Source of the DNA: Nitrospirota bacterium
Lineage (GTDB): Bacteria > Nitrospirota > Nitrospiria > Nitrospirales > Nitrospiraceae
Assembly: GCA_004296885.1 (NCBI GenBank)
Contig: SCVN01000023.1
Span: 248,001-312,000, forward strand
Length of the DNA: 64,000 bases
Reading direction: 5' to 3'
Positions 29,131 to 37,480 of this stretch are shown piece after piece (position 1 is the stretch's first letter; each line of letters starts with the position of its first letter). Under the pieces are notes generated by a model, which was not told the DNA's origin, ran no database searches, and saw only the letters and a list, made by a program, of their open reading frames with translations. Both the position numbers and the translations under genes were made by a program.

Positions 29131-29979
29131 ATGACCTTCGCCGAACGCATGTTGAAAATCGACCGCCGGATCATCTTCGCCGTGATCGGGCTCTGCACGC
29201 TCTTGCCGCTGCTCTACCCGGTGGGGCTGGCCATCCGGATTTCCCCGGAAGTGAAGGCCGTGCACGACTATATCGAATCCCTGCCGGAAGGCTCGGTCTT
29301 CCTCCTGTCGCTGGACTTCGACCCAGCCTCCAAGCCGGAGCTTTACCCGCAGGCCGTGGCCCTGCTCCGCCACGCCTTCAAGCACAACCTGCGCGTAATC
29401 GGCATGACTCTCTGGCTGCCGGGCACGGGCATGGCCAACGAGGTCATTACGAGGATCGCGGAGGAACAGGGCAAGGTCAACGGCAAGGACTATGTGTTCC
29501 TGGGCTGGAGCCCCGGCGGCAGCTCCGTCATCATCAACATGGGGCAGGACCTCTACAAAGCGTTCCCAACCGATTACGGCAACCAGCCGACCAAAGGCTT
29601 GGCGGTCCTGAACGGCGTCCAAAACCTCCGCGACGTGAGCTATGTGGTGAGCCTGGCGGCGGGCACGACGGGGATCGAAACCTGGTACGTGTTCGGCAAG
29701 GACAAGTACAAGTTCGAGCTGGGCGGCGGCTGCACCGGCGTGATCGCGCCAGGGCTCTATCCGCTCCTGCGCAGCGGCCAGATCAACGGCCTGATCGGCG
29801 GCCTGCGCGGCGCGGCCGAGTACGAAGTCCTGATCGGCCAGAAGGGCCGGGCGGTCGCCGGCATGGACGCCCAGTCCGTCACGCACTTTGCGATCATCAT
29901 CCTGGTGATCCTCTGCAACGTCTTCTATCTGTCCATCCGGAGGGCCAGGCAGGCCCAGGGGCAGGGGAGCCATTCCTGA
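29131..29979 (+). CDS. Membrane-anchored protein with N- and C-terminal TM helices
   Basis: 282 aa. TM helix near 14-34 (IIFAVIGLCTLLPLLYPVGLAI), about 215 extracytoplasmic or cytoplasmic residues, then TM near 252-272 (FAIIILVILCNVFYLSI) with a positively charged tail. The soluble part contains VFLLSLDFDPASKPELYPQAVALLRHAF, LGWSPGGSSVIINMGQDLYKAF, FELGGGCTGVIAPGLYPLLRSGQINGLIGGLRGAAEYE. The Gly-rich LGGGCTG and GLIGGLRGAAEYE look conserved. Its stop overlaps the next start (TGATG). No family assigned. Confidence 0.78.
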   Translation: MTFAERMLKIDRRIIFAVIGLCTLLPLLYPVGLAIRISPEVKAVHDYIESLPEGSVFLLSLDFDPASKPELYPQAVALLRHAFKHNLRVIGMTLWLPGTGMANEVITRIAEEQGKVNGKDYVFLGWSPGGSSVIINMGQDLYKAFPTDYGNQPTKGLAVLNGVQNLRDVSYVVSLAAGTTGIETWYVFGKDKYKFELGGGCTGVIAPGLYPLLRSGQINGLIGGLRGAAEYEVLIGQKGRAVAGMDAQSVTHFAIIILVILCNVFYLSIRRARQAQGQGSHS

Positions 29980-30731
29980 TGTCGTTTGAACTCTTACTCG
30001 GAGCCTGGGTCGCCACGGGACTGACCCTCTTCATCTTCACCTTCCTCTACGAGGACAACCCTCTGTTCAAGATGGCGGAGCACCTCTACGTGGGCATCTC
30101 CGTCGGCTATGCCATCGTCAAGACCTATGACACGGTAATCATCCGCCTGATCTACGAACCCATGGTCAAGCAAGGCGACTGGTCGCTGCTGATCCCCCTG
30201 GGTATCGGCATGCTCATGCTGGCCCGGTATGTGCCCAAGGCCACCTGGATGTCCCGCATCGCCTTCGCCTTCATCGTCGGGGTCGGCTCGGGTCTAGCCA
30301 TTCCCCGGGTCGTTTCGTCCTTCATCCTCAAGCAGGTCGAGGATACGGTGCGCCCGCTGGCCTCCATGGTGCAGGGAAACCCGACTTTCTCGTTCAGCCT
30401 GGCCGATCCGGCCAGCAACCTGAACGCCATCATCCTGCTGGTCGGGGTGGTCTCCGTGCTCTTTTATTTCTTCTTTTCGATCGAACACAAGGGGCCGGTG
30501 CAAGTCGCGGCCAGAACCGGCATCCTCTTTCTGATGATCGCCTTCGGCGCCGCCTTCGGCTATACGGTCATGGCCCGCATGTCGCTGCTCATCGGCCGGC
30601 TGACCGACCTTATCGAATATGCAGAGCCCCGCTACGGCCGGCCCTCCCTCTGGCTGGCCGCCGTCACGGTCATCGGCCTGGTTCTCTGGAGCATGAAACG
30701 CAGGCCACAGACAGAGCCCACGGAGGAATAG
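29979..30731 (+). CDS. Polytopic membrane protein, last gene of the cluster
   Basis: 250 aa with roughly six to seven TM segments: near 4-24 (LLLGAWVATGLTLFIFTFLY), 60-80, 88-108 (IAFAFIVGVGSGLAIPRVV), 150-168 (LNAIILLVGVVSVLFYFFFS), 178-200 and 220-240. It includes the polar segment YEDNPLFKMAEHLYVGISVGYAIVKTYDT between TM1 and TM2. No known transporter signature. It closes the run that began at 23704. Confidence 0.78.
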   Translation: MSFELLLGAWVATGLTLFIFTFLYEDNPLFKMAEHLYVGISVGYAIVKTYDTVIIRLIYEPMVKQGDWSLLIPLGIGMLMLARYVPKATWMSRIAFAFIVGVGSGLAIPRVVSSFILKQVEDTVRPLASMVQGNPTFSFSLADPASNLNAIILLVGVVSVLFYFFFSIEHKGPVQVAARTGILFLMIAFGAAFGYTVMARMSLLIGRLTDLIEYAEPRYGRPSLWLAAVTVIGLVLWSMKRRPQTEPTEE

Positions 30732-30818
30732 ACAGCCTCCTAAACGGTTGCAGAGGGCGCCCAGCCTCAGGTACCATCCCCACACTATGACTCACGCAAA
30801 TAAAGGACGAGCACCGGC

Positions 30819-32081
30819 ATGACCCAGGCCATACAAGACGCCCCCAAAGACCCAGCCAAGTTCCCGCTCTTGCGGAACCTCCAATATTCGCCGATCAAGG
30901 AGAAGGAAGAGCAGTATGTGGTCCTCTGGGACCCGACCGGGCTCAGCCAGGAGAAGCTGGTCCTGCCGGTCCATTACTTTTTCATCATCCAGCACCTCGA
31001 CGGCGAACATTCCCTCGAACAGATCGGGGCCGCCTACCTCAAGCGCTTCGGCGAATTCTTCATGCCGGACCGGCTGCAGCGGCTCATAGCGGACCTGGAC
31101 GAGAAACTCTTCCTGGAAGGGGAGCGGGTCGAGGCGGCCAAGCGTGCCGCCCAGGCAGACTATCGCAATGCCCCAGTCAGGCAGGCCAGGTTTTCAGGCA
31201 AGAGTTACGAGGCTGACGGAGCAAAACTCAAAGTACAGCTTGATGGATTCTTTACGTCCAAAGAAGGGCCGGACTTCAAGCCGTCCGAGAACAAGGGCAA
31301 GAAGATCAAGGGCCTGGTGGCTCCCCATTATGAGCTGCGCCAGGCGGGACCGATCTATGCCTGGGCCTACAAGGAACTGCAGGAGGCGGAGGCGCCCAGC
31401 CTGTTCGTTGTCCTGGGGACCAGCACGGCGGGCCTGACTCACCCCTTTGCCGTCACCGACAAGGATTTCGAGACTCCGCTCGGGGTCGTGCCGGTGGATC
31501 GGGACTTGGTCGCGAGATTCAAAAAGCTGGGAGGGGAACCCTTCTTCGACGAAGACCTCAGCCACCGCAACGAGCACACCATCGAATTCCAACTGCCGTT
31601 CCTGCAACATGCCATGACCGACAAACCTCCGTTTACGATCCTGCCGGTACTCTGCTCCTTCCCCCCCACCTGCATGGTGGATCCCGAGATGAAGGACCTG
31701 GCCGGACAGGTCGAGACCTTCATCGGCATCCTCAAGCAGGCCCTGGCTGAGTCGGGGAGGGACTACTGCCTGATCGGCAGCGCCGAACTGGCCCACCTCG
31801 GCATGAGGTACGGAGACCCATCGCCACCGACGGACTTCTCCTTCCACCGCTGCATGCAGACGGATTTGGAGATGCTCAAGCCGGTGGAGGAATTGAACCC
31901 TGCGTCCTTCGCTTCGTTCATCCAGAAGGAAGGGGACCAACGCCGCATCTCCGGCTTCGCCACGATCTATACCCTCTTGCGGCTGATCCAAGCGGAAAAG
32001 GGAACAGTGCTGCGCTACGACCGGGGCATCACGGATCAGTACAATTCGACGGTGACATACGCCTCCATGGCCTTCTTCTAA
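30819..32081 (+). CDS. MEMO-family protein (AmmeMemoRadiSam system B-like)
   Basis: 420 aa. The C-terminal ~260 residues match the MEMO1 family: LVAPHYELRQAGPIYAWAYKEL, FVVLGTSTAG, SHRNEHTIEFQLPFLQHAM, IGSAELAHLGMRYGD. The His of VAPH and the His of SAELAHLG are plausible metal ligands; the EHTIEF motif aligns with EHSIE in human MEMO1. The N-terminal ~110 residues (LSQEKLVLPVHYFFIIQHLDGEHSLEQIGAAYLKRFG) look PqqD-like. The AMMECR1 and radical SAM partners of the three-part system are not in the window. 87 bases after the membrane cluster. Confidence 0.85.
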   Translation: MTQAIQDAPKDPAKFPLLRNLQYSPIKEKEEQYVVLWDPTGLSQEKLVLPVHYFFIIQHLDGEHSLEQIGAAYLKRFGEFFMPDRLQRLIADLDEKLFLEGERVEAAKRAAQADYRNAPVRQARFSGKSYEADGAKLKVQLDGFFTSKEGPDFKPSENKGKKIKGLVAPHYELRQAGPIYAWAYKELQEAEAPSLFVVLGTSTAGLTHPFAVTDKDFETPLGVVPVDRDLVARFKKLGGEPFFDEDLSHRNEHTIEFQLPFLQHAMTDKPPFTILPVLCSFPPTCMVDPEMKDLAGQVETFIGILKQALAESGRDYCLIGSAELAHLGMRYGDPSPPTDFSFHRCMQTDLEMLKPVEELNPASFASFIQKEGDQRRISGFATIYTLLRLIQAEKGTVLRYDRGITDQYNSTVTYASMAFF

Positions 32082-32152
32082 AGAAACAATCGGCCGTCAG
32101 CTTTCAGCAAGACCTCTCTCCACCGCTCTTCTTCATCGAGCTCTCGGGAACG

Positions 32153-32181
32153 TTGACAAGTTCTCAAAAACCGCCGACAAT
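32153..32181 (+). promoter_or_regulatory. Promoter for the restriction-modification genes
   Basis: Perfect TTGACA (32153-32158), 17 bases, GACAAT (32176-32181), about 50 bases before the ATG at 32231. Gives the pair its own transcription. Confidence 0.65.
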
Positions 32182-32230
32182 CGATGAAACTGTCGAGGGC
32201 TGCCGAAGCGAGAATGGAGCCTAGCTATTG

Positions 32231-33043
32231 ATGCCAAACGATGTCGAATATCTTGAATTGATCCTTGAGCCAATACGGGTCTGCGCTCAATACAAACCAA
32301 AGTTCGGCCAAGGCGCGAAAGGAGGCGGGCTAACCTTGGCGCAGTTTCAGACACTATACCAAGGCGACCCGTTCTACAGCTGGTTCGGCCTCGATAACCC
32401 AATGATGTACGCCGCTCACAAGGCGGCTGGCGGCATGACTAGCGTCTATCGGCAGATTGGTATAGGTTGCGAAAAGTTGTTCCGCACCGTGCTTAAAGAT
32501 TCCCTTGGCCTTTCTGCAAGCGATGTCACATGGTCCTATGAGGTGCCACTGCCAAGCGGAAAGACTCGGACTCTCTACCTTGATGGGCGCGTCCCGCTTG
32601 ACAAGATCGCCGATGCGACCAAGCGTAAGCGATTCAAGATGTGGATGAAAGAGTCTTCGAAGGCCATCGGTGTTGATCCAAAAGTGTTCTCGACCTTAAC
32701 TGGCACCATCTTCGAAGTGCGACAGGGCTACAAGAGCAAGGACTCGAAGCGTCAAAATGCTGATATTGCCAACGCGGCAACGGCCTACACGAAGGCATAT
32801 CTTCCTTGCGCCGTGATTCTCTCGGCGCAGATCGACAACGACATTCTCATGCGCTACCGCGCAGAAAAGTGGGCTGTAGTCACCGGCATTGAAGGCGCGA
32901 AGAACCCTTTGATATCCACCTATGACTTCATGAGAGACGTCGTCGGCTACGACCTCGCTGCGTTTTTCAGACGGAATAGCAAAAAACTGCGCACCGAAGT
33001 TGACAGCGTCTTGAAGGCACTTCTTGCGCCGGAGATAACTTAA
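32231..33043 (+). CDS. Putative type II restriction endonuclease
   Basis: 270 aa, adjacent to and overlapping a DNA methyltransferase start (TAATG). Shows YAAHKAAGGMTSVYRQIGIGCEKLFR, a strand with LYLDGRV near 115-121, and FEVRQGYKSKDSKRQNADIANAATAY near 161-186; the Asp, Glu and the Lys-rich segment could form a PD-(D/E)xK-like site. The pattern reminds me of the CfrBI or XcyI/Cfr9I enzyme families, but I cannot decide, so no recognition sequence is proposed. Lower GC than neighbours. A TTG one codon earlier is also possible. Confidence 0.72.
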   Translation: MPNDVEYLELILEPIRVCAQYKPKFGQGAKGGGLTLAQFQTLYQGDPFYSWFGLDNPMMYAAHKAAGGMTSVYRQIGIGCEKLFRTVLKDSLGLSASDVTWSYEVPLPSGKTRTLYLDGRVPLDKIADATKRKRFKMWMKESSKAIGVDPKVFSTLTGTIFEVRQGYKSKDSKRQNADIANAATAYTKAYLPCAVILSAQIDNDILMRYRAEKWAVVTGIEGAKNPLISTYDFMRDVVGYDLAAFFRRNSKKLRTEVDSVLKALLAPEIT

Positions 33044-34287
33044 TGAGTGACGTTCTCGAACGCGAACAACTCCGCCAACGGGCGGACTATACCTATAAGT
33101 TCAACGCAAAGACCGGGCGGCATGGCTGGTTACGCCTAACACCCGCGTACTCTTTGAAGATCGTTGAAGAATTGGTTGTAGGATGCGAACGGGCCCGGAT
33201 GGTTTTCGATCCGTTTTGCGGTACCGGAACAACGGCCCTGAGCGCTGCATATCATGGCCATAAAGGGGTAACAACTGATATCAATCCTTTTCTGGTGTGG
33301 CTTGCTCAAGCGAAGACGGCGTACTACTTACCCAAAGTCATTATTGCCGCACGCAATGCATGTGCTTCCGCTCTCGACTTGGTGAAACGCAACGCGGTGG
33401 AGCCAGCGCCAGCGCCACCCATACACAACATCGAGCGATGGTGGCCTCCAAAAGCGCTTGAGTTCTTGCGTATGCTTCGTGCGGCCATACCAGCCGTAAC
33501 GAAGGATCGTTCCGCAGAACGGACATTGCTTCTGGTTGCCTTCTGCCGCTCATTGATTGACCTCTCACACGCCGCCTTCAACCATCAGTCGATGTCTTTC
33601 AAGGATGGCGGACAGCTTGATATCGATTTTGATATCGATATGGCCCGCATCTTTGTTGAGGACGTGCAATTTGTTCTCCACGGCGCCAGTGAAAATCCTC
33701 CAGGCGTCGGAAATGTTGTGCTTGGGGATTCACGAAACCCATCTACTGTAGTGCAAGGACCGTTTGACTTGGTCGTCACCTCACCGCCTTACGCAAACCG
33801 GATGTCCTACATTCGTGAGCTTCGGCCCTATATGTACTGGCTTGGATTCCTAACCAACGGTCGTGACGCTGGCGAGTTAGATTGGACGGCTATCGGGGGA
33901 ACGTGGGGCATTGCCACTAGCCGATTGATTGACTGGGAGCGTCCGAACTCGCACTTCAAAAGCAACCGACTCCGTGATGTGCTCAAAAAGATCGCGCGAG
34001 CCGATAACAAGAATGGAGTTATCCTCGCAAATTATGTGGCAAAGTATTTCGACGACATGTGGGCGCACTTTCAAGGCTTGGCTCCTGTGCTTGCGCCATG
34101 CGCAGAAGTGCATTACATCGTAGGGAACTCGACGTTCTATGGCTCGCTTGTCTCGACCGAACTTCTGTATGCCGATATGTTGACGGCTCTTGGTTTTGAG
34201 AATGTCGAATGCAGGACGATTCGCAAACGCAATTCAAAGAAAGAGCTTATTGAGTTCGATGTCTCAGGAAAGTGGAAGAACGGCTAA
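33043..34287 (+). CDS. DNA methyltransferase (N4-cytosine or N6-adenine class)
   Basis: 414 aa. SAM-binding motif I DPFCGTGTT at residues 56-64 and catalytic motif IV TSPPY at 246-250 (TSPPYANRMSY). TSPPY with motif I N-terminal to motif IV suits m4C enzymes, for instance partners of CfrBI- or Cfr9I-type nucleases. N-terminus DYTYKFNAKTGRHGWLRLTPAYS; C-terminus has the YVGNS-like IVGNSTFYGSLV. It protects host DNA from the upstream nuclease, with which it overlaps. Codon use and GC set the pair apart from neighbours. Confidence 0.85.
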   Translation: MSDVLEREQLRQRADYTYKFNAKTGRHGWLRLTPAYSLKIVEELVVGCERARMVFDPFCGTGTTALSAAYHGHKGVTTDINPFLVWLAQAKTAYYLPKVIIAARNACASALDLVKRNAVEPAPAPPIHNIERWWPPKALEFLRMLRAAIPAVTKDRSAERTLLLVAFCRSLIDLSHAAFNHQSMSFKDGGQLDIDFDIDMARIFVEDVQFVLHGASENPPGVGNVVLGDSRNPSTVVQGPFDLVVTSPPYANRMSYIRELRPYMYWLGFLTNGRDAGELDWTAIGGTWGIATSRLIDWERPNSHFKSNRLRDVLKKIARADNKNGVILANYVAKYFDDMWAHFQGLAPVLAPCAEVHYIVGNSTFYGSLVSTELLYADMLTALGFENVECRTIRKRNSKKELIEFDVSGKWKNG

Positions 34288-34385
34288 GAAGTCGTGCATT
34301 GGACAGCTTCCAACCGCCGCCGTTAGTTCGTGCCTGCTTTTCATGTCAAACGTTAGCCAGAATCGCTGTTTGGAGATCCCCCCGC

Positions 34386-34940
34386 ATGGCCAAGTTCTAT
34401 ACAGAGTTGAATGACGGACTGAAGCAGTTCATTGCGGCGCAGCATGTATTCTTCAACGCCTCGGCCCCGAATGAGGGCCGTATCAACCTCTCGCCCAAGG
34501 GCCTCGACACCTTCCGTATCCTGAGCGACAAGCAGGTGGCCTACCTGGACCTGACCGGCAGCGAGAACGAGACGGCCGCCCACATCGCCGAGAACGGAAG
34601 GCTGACGCTGATGTTCTGCAGCTTCGAAGACAAGCCTTCGATCCTGCGCCTCTACGGAAAGGGGCGGGTGGTGTTTCCTCGCGACCCAGAGTGGCAGGAG
34701 CTGCACCCTCAATTTCCGACGATCCCCGGCGAGCGGCAGATCGTGCTGCTCGACATCGAGTCCATTATGACGACTTGCGGGTTCGCCGTGCCGCTCTTCG
34801 AATTCAAGGGGCAGAGGACTCTGTTGCCCGACTGGTCCTGCAAGATGGGGGATGAGCGGCTCACCGAGTATCGGCACGAGCGGAATCTGAAGAGCATCGA
34901 CGGACTGCCGACGCACCTGGAAGAAGGACCAGCTGAGTAG
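34386..34940 (+). CDS. Pyridoxamine 5'-phosphate oxidase family (FMN-binding split barrel) protein
   Basis: 184 aa. Split-barrel flavin-binding fold: HVFFNASAPNEGRINLSPKGLDTFRILSDKQVAYLDLTGSENETAAHI, then LMFCSFEDKPSILRLYGKGRVVFPRD. The SPKG and NGRLTLMFCSFE pattern is common in the PNPOx-like subfamily found in many bacteria. Substrate not known; probably a general flavin or F420-dependent reductase-like protein, not the PLP salvage enzyme. Frame is open to 34272 but the ATG at 34386 fits the family start. Confidence 0.82.
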   Translation: MAKFYTELNDGLKQFIAAQHVFFNASAPNEGRINLSPKGLDTFRILSDKQVAYLDLTGSENETAAHIAENGRLTLMFCSFEDKPSILRLYGKGRVVFPRDPEWQELHPQFPTIPGERQIVLLDIESIMTTCGFAVPLFEFKGQRTLLPDWSCKMGDERLTEYRHERNLKSIDGLPTHLEEGPAE

Positions 34941-34957
34941 GGAGAAAGAGGAGGGCC

Positions 34958-35260
34958 ATGCACTACTTGCTGTTCTACGAGAAGGGACCGAATTTCGAGG
35001 TCCGGCAGGGGCCGTCGCGGGCGCCCCATCTGGCCCATGTGCAGGCTTCCGTCCGCCGAGGCGAGCTGGTCCTGGCCGGTTCGTTGCTCGATCCAAACGA
35101 CGGGGCGGCGGTCCTCCTGTTCAAGGCCGATTCTCCTGCCGTCGCCGAGGCCTTTGCGAAAGGGGACCCCTATGTCACCGAAGGGATCGTGAACAAATGG
35201 TGGGTGCGCAAATGGGACACAGTGGTGGGGAAAGACGCGGCCAACCCGCTGCCAGACTAG
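34958..35260 (+). CDS. YciI-like (YCII domain) protein
   Basis: 100 aa. MHYLLFYEKGPNF, RAPHLAHVQASVRRGELVLAGSLLDP, AVLLFKADSPAVAEAFAKGDPYVTEGIVNKWWVRKW: the His (HLAH) and Asp (GDPYV) of the YCII active site are present. Members include dehalogenase- or isomerase-like enzymes, mostly of unknown substrate. GAGGAGG before the ATG; cotranscribed with the PNPOx-like gene 17 bases upstream. Confidence 0.85.
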   Translation: MHYLLFYEKGPNFEVRQGPSRAPHLAHVQASVRRGELVLAGSLLDPNDGAAVLLFKADSPAVAEAFAKGDPYVTEGIVNKWWVRKWDTVVGKDAANPLPD

Positions 35261-35264
35261 GAGG

Positions 35265-35374
35265 AGAGCTGATGGCCTATGGCATATAGCGTATGGCCCG
35301 GAAACAACACAGATGGCGGCAGATTAGGACCCTGGCAACTAACTTTTGCCATAAGGGATCAGCCATAAGCTCTT
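35265..35374. repeat. Intergenic hairpin built of 7-base units (NNTATGG)
   Basis: The left arm has CTGATGG, CCTATGG, CATATAG, CGTATGG. The reverse complement of the right arm has CTTATGG, CTGATCC, CTTATGG. The loop is about 48 bases. It lies between convergent genes and could act as a bidirectional transcription barrier. Confidence 0.65.
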
Positions 35375-35380
35375 ATCGTT

Positions 35381-35908
35381 CTATTCTTTGATCGTCACTG
35401 TCATCGTCACCGGCTCAAGCGGATTATCGTGCTCGTCGCGCGGGAGGGCGACGATCTTGTCGATGACATCCAGCCCCCGATAGACCTCACCGAAGACCGA
35501 ATAGACCCGGTCCAGCCCGCCCGCTTCGGCTGCGCAGATGAAAAACTGCGACCCATTGTCATTGGGGTCCCTTGTGCTGTTGGTCTCGCGCGGCATCTTG
35601 GCCATGGAGATCGCGCCGCGCTTATGAGGGTGATCGTTAGGCTCGGGGTTCAGCCAGTAACCGGGACCGCCCGTACCGTGCAACATCCGATCCGGCTTGC
35701 GGCTCAGCGGATCGCCTCCCTGGATGATGAAGCCGGGCACGACCCGATGGAAGGTGAGGCCGTTGTAAAATCCCATTTTGGCCAAGGAGATGAAATTCTC
35801 CACGTGCCGGGGCGCCGCATCGGTATAGAACCGGATCAGCATCTCGCCGAACTTGGTCGAGATCACCGCCCGCGGATCTTTCTTCTGGAACTGCATGGTG
35901 TCGGACAT
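35381..35908 (-). CDS. Peptidyl-prolyl cis-trans isomerase, cyclophilin type
   Basis: 175 aa cytosolic cyclophilin (no signal peptide). TDAAPRHVENFISLAKMGFYNGLTFHRVVPGFIIQGGDP carries the active-site FHRVVPGF, then RGAISMAKMP, NDNGSQFFICAAEAGGLDRVYSVFGEVYRGLDVIDKI. The tract SRKPDRMLHGTGGPGYWLNPEPNDHPHKRG fits bacterial PpiB-type loops. The start was set at MSDTMQFQKK; an upstream GTG ten codons earlier exists but has no family support. Confidence 0.9.
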   Translation of the reverse strand: MSDTMQFQKKDPRAVISTKFGEMLIRFYTDAAPRHVENFISLAKMGFYNGLTFHRVVPGFIIQGGDPLSRKPDRMLHGTGGPGYWLNPEPNDHPHKRGAISMAKMPRETNSTRDPNDNGSQFFICAAEAGGLDRVYSVFGEVYRGLDVIDKIVALPRDEHDNPLEPVTMTVTIKE

Positions 35909-36013
35909 GGGGAGGAATCTAACAGCAGGAATGCGCACTTCGCAAGGGGCGTTTTCACGAGTGATTCGTATCTCGTCGTTCGTGAAGCGTTGTTCGTAGG
36001 AAGCGGCCTTTCT

Positions 36014-37330
36014 TCACGCTTCACGCTGCCGCAGCCCGTCGCCGGGTTTGATTCCAAGCCAGAGGATGCAGCCGAGCAGCGCAACCGCCGCGGCCACCCC
36101 AAGGGTGGCGGCCCAGCCGACTTGCTCGGCCAGCCAGGGGGTGAGGGTAGGGGAGAGGGCGCCGCCGATGTTGGCGCCGGTATTCATGAGGCCGGAGAGG
36201 GTACCCGCATGGGCTTTGGACAGGTCCACGGTCGAGGCCCAGTAGGCGCCGACGGAGAAGTAGAGCCAGCCGGCCCCCAGCGAGAGCAGGCCCAGCGCCG
36301 CGAAGGGCGACTCGGTATAGGCCCCCAACAGGATGGAGGCTGCGGCCAGCAACATGCCCAGGCCACCCACCCAGGCCCGCCCTCGATTGACGCCCCATCG
36401 GATGACCAGTCGATCGGTCACCCACCCGCCGAGCGGACAAAAGGCCGCGATCGCCACAAACGGCATGGCGGCATAGAAAGCGCCTCGCAGCAATCCGAAC
36501 CCGCGGACATTCACCAGGTAGAGGTAAAACCACGAGAGGTAGACGTAGGCCACATAGCCCAGGCAGGTGTAGCTCAAGACCAGCCACCAGACCGTCGGCG
36601 TCCGCAAAAAAACATGCCAGGGCACCCGCACATCCGATGGTGCGGACTCCACGGCACCAGGACCGGCGATCAGTTCGATCTCGGCTCGATTGACGTGAGG
36701 ATGGTCGGCAGGCCGATCCCTCGCATAGACATACCAGCAGCCGGCCACCAAAAGCCCGACCACCCCGGCGGCATAGAAGGCGGTCTGCCAGCCGAAATTC
36801 ACCATGATCCAGGCGGTGAGGGGAGGGGTCAGGGCGGACCCGACGCCCAGCCCGCCGATGGCGATGCCCATCCCCAGCCCCCGCTCGGACGGCGGCAGCC
36901 AGTTCGCGACGGTCCGGTTGAAGTTGGGCAATGCCGCGGCCTCGCCGATTCCCATCAGGAAACGGACCAGGACCAGAGAGCCGAGGATACCCAGCAGATC
37001 GGCAATCGGCAGCGTCGCGGCCACGGCGGTCAACGCGGTGAACGCAGACCACCAGACCAGGGCGACGGTGAGCACCCGGCGAGACCCCCAGCGATCGCCG
37101 AGCCAGCCGCCGGGAACCTGGCCGAGGGCATAGCCCAGCACGAAGGCGGAAAAGACCTCGCCCATCTGGACTTCCGTCAACCCCAAGGCCGGCATCATCT
37201 GGCGGGCCGTGACGGAGATGTTCACCCGATCCACGTAAGTGATGACGCTGATCGCCAACAGGAGGGCGAGAATGATCCAGCGGATGCGAGACGGGGATGC
37301 GTCCGGCGCAGTCATCGGGCTGCCAACCAT
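36014..37330 (-). CDS. MFS transporter, ACS (anion:cation symporter) family-like
   Basis: 438 aa, about 12 TM helices. N-terminal RWIILALLLAISVITYVDRVNISV and the inter-helix motif GWLGDRWGSRRVLT (MFS motif A) match the ACS/glucarate-type family, as do GIGEAAALPNFNRTVANWLPPSERGLGMG and the C-terminal half GGWVTDRLV. Such carriers take up organic anions (hexuronates, galactonate, phthalate); the substrate cannot be given. Divergently placed from the AsmA-like gene. Confidence 0.88.
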   Translation of the reverse strand: MVGSPMTAPDASPSRIRWIILALLLAISVITYVDRVNISVTARQMMPALGLTEVQMGEVFSAFVLGYALGQVPGGWLGDRWGSRRVLTVALVWWSAFTALTAVAATLPIADLLGILGSLVLVRFLMGIGEAAALPNFNRTVANWLPPSERGLGMGIAIGGLGVGSALTPPLTAWIMVNFGWQTAFYAAGVVGLLVAGCWYVYARDRPADHPHVNRAEIELIAGPGAVESAPSDVRVPWHVFLRTPTVWWLVLSYTCLGYVAYVYLSWFYLYLVNVRGFGLLRGAFYAAMPFVAIAAFCPLGGWVTDRLVIRWGVNRGRAWVGGLGMLLAAASILLGAYTESPFAALGLLSLGAGWLYFSVGAYWASTVDLSKAHAGTLSGLMNTGANIGGALSPTLTPWLAEQVGWAATLGVAAAVALLGCILWLGIKPGDGLRQREA

Positions 37331-37480
37331 CTCATCGGTCGCTTGTAGGCTTCTCCCGCCCCCCTGTCAAGGGCGACCTGAGCCTGGATTTCCAGCCGGT
37401 GATTCGGTAAGATGAGGCTCCTTGGTCCCGGGTTTCGCATCGCGTACGATCACCGCCGGTGATCCTCGCTCGGAGGAGGA

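Noticed and set aside
34315-34360. attC-like stretch with GTTAG near both ends (CGTTAGTT ... AACGTTAGCC)
   Set aside because: The left inverse core does not fit RYYYAAC and there is no integrase or cassette array.
35429-37348. Long plus-strand frame (639 codons) over the cyclophilin and MFS genes
   Set aside because: It is antisense to two clear families and its translation is Gly/Pro/Arg-rich without motifs.
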